Shown: positions 6,230-10,556 of the stretch, one piece after another
How the letters are laid out: the number at the start of each line of letters is the position of its first letter
Numbering within the stretch: the stretch's first letter is position 1
Assembly: GCA_013287235.1 (NCBI GenBank)
Contig: JABDEF010000051.1
Coordinates: forward strand, 1-10,556
Source: Gammaproteobacteria bacterium
Lineage (GTDB): Bacteria; Pseudomonadota; Gammaproteobacteria; DSM-16500
DNA length: 10,556 nucleotides
Reading direction: 5' to 3'
The notes under the pieces: model-generated
What the model was told of the DNA's origin: nothing
What the model saw: only the letters and a program-made list of their open reading frames with translations
Databases searched by the model: none
Position numbers and translations under genes: made by a program

Positions 6230-7966
6230 ATGAGTTTTTTACGTAATACCTTCATGAACGTTTATAAAAAAAAGGCGTACCCTAATTATTGGGACCTCAT
6301 CGCATTATTTATCGTATTAAACGTGATAGTCGTACTTGCAATCGTCGCAAAACAAATGTCTGTGCCTTATGAATTAGGCGAAAAACTCCCTATTTCACTG
6401 GATCCTGGCTTTTTGCCGGAATATGCCATGCGAACTGTTGCCCGCATGCTGATTGCGCTCTTTTTCTCACTTTTATTTACCTTTATTTTTGCGACATGGG
6501 CAGCGAAAAGTCGTCGCGCGGAACGCATCATTATTCCCTGCATTGATATTCTGCAATCGGTACCGGTCTTAGGATTCCTTTCGATTACGGTCGTCGGTTT
6601 CATTGCCATATTTCCAGGATCTCTTTTAGGACCTGAATGTGCCGCAATTTTTGCTATTTTTACATCCCAAGCTTGGAATATGGCATTGGGGTTCTATCAA
6701 ACGGTTCGATCCGTTCCTTATGAATTAAATGAAGCGGCAGATATGCTGCATCTCTCGGCTTGGCAGCGATTTTGGCGCATTGATGTGCCTTTCTCTATGC
6801 CTGGATTATTATGGAATACCATGGTTTCCATGTCTGCCGGATGGTTTTTTGTGGTAGCATCAGAGGCCATCTCCGTTTCCAATCAACAAATTCTTTTACC
6901 TGGCATTGGTTCCTATATCACTGTAGCCATTCAATCTGCCAATATGCGGGCGATTGGTTATGCGGTATTCACGATGTTTATTGTGATTTTAATCTATGAT
7001 CAATTCTTATTTCGTCCTCTCGTTGCATGGGCTGAAAAATTTAAATCAGAACAAACGACGATCGAAGGTAAAGAAGCGCATTCATGGGTCATTAATCTTT
7101 TGCATCGAACCCGGCTTTTACGTTATGTAGGTGAGTATTTACGTAGACTGTTTGATGCATTTGTGAATCTTTCAATTTTACGCTCAAAAGAAGACAGCCC
7201 TTTACATAAAAAAAACACTTCACATTTTATTTCTTACTTCATTAATGGGGTATTGATCGCGATTCTCTTCGGAATTGTGGGTTATTCAACCTATTTTCTT
7301 TTCTCTTATGTCCCATGGTATTCTATAGAGCATGTGTTTATTTTAGGATTAATCACTGCATTACGCGTGATTATTTTAGTGATACTTTGTTCGCTTGTTT
7401 GGGTGCCCATTGGTATTTGGATAGGGTTACGCCCAAATGTCGCTAACATCGTACAACCCATCGCCCAATTTCTGGCAGCATTCCCTGCGAATTTATTATA
7501 TCCGTTTGTGGTGATTTTAATTGTGACATACCATCTCAATGTGAATGTTTGGGTGACACCACTCATGGCTTTAGGTGCACAATGGTATATTTTATTTAAT
7601 GTCATCGCGGGCGCTTCCGTCATTCCAAAAGATATCTTACAAGTCGCAGACAATCTCGGTTTAAGTCCACTCTTACGATGGCGTCGATTGATTTTACCCA
7701 GTATATTTCCTTATTACATCACCGGCGCCATCACTGCGACAGGCGGAACATGGAATGCAAGCATTGTGGCGGAGGTCGTCCCCTGGGGAAATACCAAATT
7801 AGTGGCGATAGGTTTAGGGGCTTATATCACCGAATCCACTACAAATGGAAATTTTATCCATACCGCACTGGGTATTGGTATGATGTGTATTTTAGTATTG
7901 TTTTTTAACTATCTGATTTGGCGACCACTATACGTCTTATCTCAAAAACGTTTTATGCAGGATTAA
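6230..7966 (+). CDS. ABC importer permease, two fused domains (NitT/TauT type)
   Basis: A 578-residue inner-membrane permease made of two tandem binding-protein-dependent transport domains. Each half has several hydrophobic segments: the first half spans about 25-270, the second about 335-570, with a charged cytosolic linker at about 268-335. Each half carries an EAA loop, which docks on the ATPase: ELNEAADMLHLSAWQRFWRI at 165-184 of the first, and DILQVADNLGLSPLLRWRRL at 468-487 of the second, both followed by a Pro-containing turn (VPF, LPS). Single-domain permeases of this family normally work as dimers; here the dimer is covalent. Relatives import nitrate, sulfonates, taurine or similar anions, but the substrate is not visible and no binding protein is encoded nearby. 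ATG 6230 has GAGAAG 6 nt upstream. The ATPase gene starts 3 nt after the stop, so the pair is an operon. Confidence 0.92.
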   Translation: MSFLRNTFMNVYKKKAYPNYWDLIALFIVLNVIVVLAIVAKQMSVPYELGEKLPISLDPGFLPEYAMRTVARMLIALFFSLLFTFIFATWAAKSRRAERIIIPCIDILQSVPVLGFLSITVVGFIAIFPGSLLGPECAAIFAIFTSQAWNMALGFYQTVRSVPYELNEAADMLHLSAWQRFWRIDVPFSMPGLLWNTMVSMSAGWFFVVASEAISVSNQQILLPGIGSYITVAIQSANMRAIGYAVFTMFIVILIYDQFLFRPLVAWAEKFKSEQTTIEGKEAHSWVINLLHRTRLLRYVGEYLRRLFDAFVNLSILRSKEDSPLHKKNTSHFISYFINGVLIAILFGIVGYSTYFLFSYVPWYSIEHVFILGLITALRVIILVILCSLVWVPIGIWIGLRPNVANIVQPIAQFLAAFPANLLYPFVVILIVTYHLNVNVWVTPLMALGAQWYILFNVIAGASVIPKDILQVADNLGLSPLLRWRRLILPSIFPYYITGAITATGGTWNASIVAEVVPWGNTKLVAIGLGAYITESTTNGNFIHTALGIGMMCILVLFFNYLIWRPLYVLSQKRFMQD

Positions 7967-7969
7967 TTT

Positions 7970-9283
7970 ATGAATGAGAATACGACCATTGAACCCGCGC
8001 CATTGATCGAAGTCAAGAGCGTCTCTAAAACATTTAAAAAAGGGGACAAACAAGAATTACTCGTTCTTGAGAATATTGATTTTCGCATACATGAGGGTGA
8101 AATTGTTGCCATTTTAGGAAAATCCGGATCGGGTAAATCCACATTATTACGTATACTTGCAGGGCTCATACAACCCACAAGTGGGATGGTTTTATATCGC
8201 GGGAAACCCGTTAGTGGTCCCGTCCGAGGACTTGCAATGGTATTTCAAACCTTCGCTTTGCTGCCTTGGCTTACCGTGTTACAAAATGTTGAATTGGGAC
8301 TCGAAGCGTTGGGCATCGGCCGCGATGAACGACGCGAACGCGCATTAAAAGCGATCGACACCATTGGATTAGATGGTTTTGAATCTGCATTTCCTAAAGA
8401 GTTATCCGGGGGAATGCGCCAACGCGTGGGGTTTGCGCGAGCGCTTGTCGTCAACCCCGATGTATTACTCATGGATGAGCCTTTTTCTGCGTTAGATATT
8501 TTAACCGCAGACAATTTAAAAAGCGACCTACTGGATTTATGGGAAACAAAAAAAACCGGACTACATGGGATTATTTTTGTGACACATAATATTGAAGAGG
8601 CAGTTTTGCTTGCCGATCGGATCTTTGTATTTAACAGTAATCCAGGATGTATTCGAAGCGAACTTAAAGTCAATTTACCGCACCCGCGATCAGATCTTGA
8701 TCCACGATTCCGTAATCAAATCGACCGTGTCTATACCTTAATGACAACGCCAGAATCAACAAGCGAAATCGCTGAGCGTCCGATGCACATTGATTTAAGT
8801 TATCGCTTACCCGAAGCGAATATCGCGGAGATTTCAGGATTATTAGAATTACTGAATGCGCCAGAAAACAATGGCAAAATGGATTTACCGGATGTTGCGG
8901 ATACGTTAATGTTAGACATCGATGAATTATTTCCCCTCACAGAATTATTGGAAATTTTGCATTTTGCAAAAGTGTCAAAAGGCGATATCACAATCACAGA
9001 GGCGGGAAAAGCATTTGTGGAATCCGATATTTTGGAACGCAAAAAAATATTTTTAAAACATTTAAAACAATATGTACCCTTAGCACGTTATATTTACGAT
9101 CAATTAATGCGTCACCCGCGCCATCGCGCATTGGAAGAAAATTTTTTGTCGTTATTACAAGATTACTTTTCAGAAAAAGAAGCAGAGAGAATTTTACGCA
9201 CGGTCATCGAATGGGGGCGATATGCGGAACTTTTTGCGTATGATTATAGTGCAGGGGTGTTGAGTTTGGAGAATCCGAACTAG
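7970..9283 (+). CDS. ABC ATPase with C-terminal AAA-associated domain
   Basis: A 437-residue cytosolic ATPase that powers the permease before it. Residues about 10-255 are a complete nucleotide-binding domain: Walker A GKSGSGKST (50-58), Q-loop VFQTFALLPW with Q93, signature LSGGM (145-149), Walker B VLLMDEP with D169 and E170, D-loop SALD, and H-loop His206 in VTHNIEEA. Residues about 270-430 match the AAA-associated C-terminal domain found on some NitT/TauT ATPases: YRLPEANIAEISGLLELL, FPLTELLEILHFAKV, ITEAGKAFVESDI, and VIEWGRYAELFAYD. The role of that extension is not settled; it may be regulatory. The start codon lies 3 nt after the permease stop, with AGGA inside the end of the permease gene, which suggests translational coupling. 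All catalytic residues are present, so it should be active. Confidence 0.94.
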   Translation: MNENTTIEPAPLIEVKSVSKTFKKGDKQELLVLENIDFRIHEGEIVAILGKSGSGKSTLLRILAGLIQPTSGMVLYRGKPVSGPVRGLAMVFQTFALLPWLTVLQNVELGLEALGIGRDERRERALKAIDTIGLDGFESAFPKELSGGMRQRVGFARALVVNPDVLLMDEPFSALDILTADNLKSDLLDLWETKKTGLHGIIFVTHNIEEAVLLADRIFVFNSNPGCIRSELKVNLPHPRSDLDPRFRNQIDRVYTLMTTPESTSEIAERPMHIDLSYRLPEANIAEISGLLELLNAPENNGKMDLPDVADTLMLDIDELFPLTELLEILHFAKVSKGDITITEAGKAFVESDILERKKIFLKHLKQYVPLARYIYDQLMRHPRHRALEENFLSLLQDYFSEKEAERILRTVIEWGRYAELFAYDYSAGVLSLENPN

Positions 9284-9329
9284 CCTGTCCTCACTCGCAA
9301 CAGCCTGGGGTCTTTTGTCATTGCGAGGA

Positions 9330-9383
9330 GCGTTAGCGACGTGGCAATCTAAAAGGCCTTTTAGATTGCCACGTCGCTAACGC
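9330..9383. repeat. 54-bp perfect palindrome
   Basis: The 27-nt half 9330-9356 and 9357-9383 are exact reverse complements with no spacer. Upstream, 9318-9329 (GTCATTGCGAGG) looks like the outer end of a common bacterial repeat whose matching end is missing on the right, so the element may be a truncated or rearranged copy. It sits 47 nt after the ABC operon stop and may terminate that transcript, though no U-tract follows. It is also 38 nt upstream of the last gene. Confidence 0.85.
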
Positions 9384-9421
9384 AGAGTAATAAAATAAAT
9401 GTATCAACAAGGAAATAAAAA

Positions 9422-10556
9422 ATGTTAGCCAGTGATTCACTCGATGATGAAATCTATCAAAAACTCGACGATCAAGCATGGGACTACAATAATCTTACTT
9501 TAATGCATGGCAGTTTATCTCACATTTGGAAAATGGTTATTTCCCTCACGGCATGTAAAATCACTGAAAAAATGGATTCAAAATATGAAACGCCAGATTT
9601 TAAAATCAAACTTGAAAATTTCTTATGCGCGATTGGAATGGATAAAACAAACAAATTAGTCACAAAACATTGCTACATCGTGATGTTAATCTATCTCAAT
9701 CGATTATCAAAAAAATTGAACTTCACTCAAACAAATATATTCAAAAATATCGCATTATGTTTTTATGCTGCATTTGAATATATCAATGATAATAACGATT
9801 ATAATTTTGAGCCAATTATTCGAAAATTCATGTCTTTAACTAAAAATGAATTTAAAAAAGCGCTCGATGAATTTTATCATTTTCTGGATTATGATATATA
9901 TGTTGATCCTCAAAGTACTGAATATCGCAATTTAATGCAACAACTTTATAAGGGCTTATATCATGCCGCGTTAAAAGACTTATCATTTGCCATTCATATG
10001 AATATAAATAATGAAAAAACAAAATTACTAAAAATCATTTATGAAACAATTATCGTAAAAACATATCATTCAACGGAAAAAATATTGATTGGAAAACTAC
10101 TCGAATACGTTTTACATTTTCGTGATAATACTATCGAACCTTTAGAACCCTTTATAAACATCTTAGGCGAAGTGCATCCTAAGCTCACTTTTATCGCAAC
10201 AAAATATTTTTTGAACGTTACTAAAGAATATCAATTGGAGCTTACTTTATTTAAATTAAAAATAAATGAATTAGATGCATCGCGCGACAGATGGGATACA
10301 CAAGGAGAATATTTTTATAAAAACCTACCTGATGAACGACTTATCTCAGAAAAATATGATTTAATACCCTTCATTTCACTATGCAATCATTACCTCGAAA
10401 AAAATTATAATTCGACGTACTATCATTTACTTAAAAAAATATCCGAGGACTATCCATGGCTTGCAGAAACAATCATTCCCACAGAGCTAAAAGATAAAAT
10501 TATCGAATTTAAAAGGGAAATGACATTCGGTGATCGTATTGATAAACTATTTTCCT
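9422..10556 (+). CDS. Cyclin-box-like protein, 3' end beyond window
   Basis: An open frame of 378 codons with no stop before the window edge; ATG 9422 is preceded by AAGGA at 8-nt spacing. I know no bacterial family for it. Residues about 33-175 are helical and follow, segment by segment, the order seen in Pho80/PCL-type cyclin boxes: ETPDFKIKLENFL (56-68), CYIVMLIYLNRL (84-95) like aLiYidRl, NIFKNIALCFYAAFEYINDN (105-124) like the helix-3 segment ending AaKylDD, SLTKNEFKKALDEFYHFLDY (138-157) like isl-eln-lE-eFL-lLdf, then DIYVDPQSTEY (158-168) like L-V-p-eyeeY. Cyclins bind and activate cyclin-dependent kinases. Residues about 176-378 are helical with no motif I recognise. Composition is AT-rich and Asn/Lys/Tyr-rich. 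No signal peptide or membrane segment. The fold match was made from memory by eye; other all-helical folds could mimic it. Confidence 0.6.
   Translation, partial: MLASDSLDDEIYQKLDDQAWDYNNLTLMHGSLSHIWKMVISLTACKITEKMDSKYETPDFKIKLENFLCAIGMDKTNKLVTKHCYIVMLIYLNRLSKKLNFTQTNIFKNIALCFYAAFEYINDNNDYNFEPIIRKFMSLTKNEFKKALDEFYHFLDYDIYVDPQSTEYRNLMQQLYKGLYHAALKDLSFAIHMNINNEKTKLLKIIYETIIVKTYHSTEKILIGKLLEYVLHFRDNTIEPLEPFINILGEVHPKLTFIATKYFLNVTKEYQLELTLFKLKINELDASRDRWDTQGEYFYKNLPDERLISEKYDLIPFISLCNHYLEKNYNSTYYHLLKKISEDYPWLAETIIPTELKDKIIEFKREMTFGDRIDKLFS

Noticed and set aside
7306..7653. 115-codon minus-strand frame opposite the permease
   Set aside because: It is a shadow of the permease coding sequence with no family resemblance.
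8245..8673. 142-codon minus-strand frame opposite the ATPase
   Set aside because: Low-complexity Ser/Asn-rich translation antisense to conserved ATPase motifs; a shadow frame.
9284..9421. Possible small gene or CRISPR-like repeat before the last ORF
   Set aside because: Only one palindrome is present, with no repeated spacer pattern and no start codon with a ribosome-binding site before 9422.

Overview
The window looks like a low-to-moderate GC, AT-rich stretch from a host-associated gammaproteobacterium, most likely of the Legionellales/Coxiella type. This rests on indirect signs. Housekeeping genes of proteobacterial type sit next to proteins with a eukaryotic look: a mitochondrial-carrier-like protein and a protein with a cyclin-box-like segment. 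Almost every intergenic gap also carries a palindromic repeat. No marker gene fixes the species, so the assignment is inference.

Layout. The left edge holds folA (dihydrofolate reductase, minus strand), nearly complete. A 144-bp imperfect palindrome separates it from a two-gene plus-strand unit: a stand-alone GHKL/HATPase-type protein, then a LysR-family regulator. A minus-strand gene of the 6-pyruvoyl-tetrahydropterin synthase (PTPS/QueD) superfamily follows, bracketed by two related hairpins. Its ExxHGH motif is of the kind reported for folate-type (PTPS-III) members, but other active-site positions are changed. Next is a plus-strand, three-repeat mitochondrial-carrier-like protein with a good candidate promoter; its stop codon lies at the edge of a 20-bp inverted repeat. 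A MidA/NDUFAF7-type methyltransferase (minus) and a PTR1-like pteridine reductase (plus) are divergent with about 30 bp between their starts. A composite palindrome then precedes an ABC-importer operon: a fused double permease and an ATPase with a C-terminal AAA-associated domain, NitT/TauT type, with no binding protein in the window. A 54-bp perfect palindrome follows. The window ends inside a long plus-strand ORF of unknown product whose N-terminal 175 residues resemble a Pho80-like cyclin box.

How the parts fit. Three genes (folA, the PTPS-like gene, the pteridine reductase) belong to pterin/folate metabolism but are scattered over both strands and do not form one operon. The ABC genes form a tightly coupled importer operon. 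The GHKL gene and the LysR gene are probably co-transcribed. The carrier-like and cyclin-like genes are the best candidates for host-directed (secreted) proteins. That is a hypothesis based on homology and setting, not something the sequence proves.
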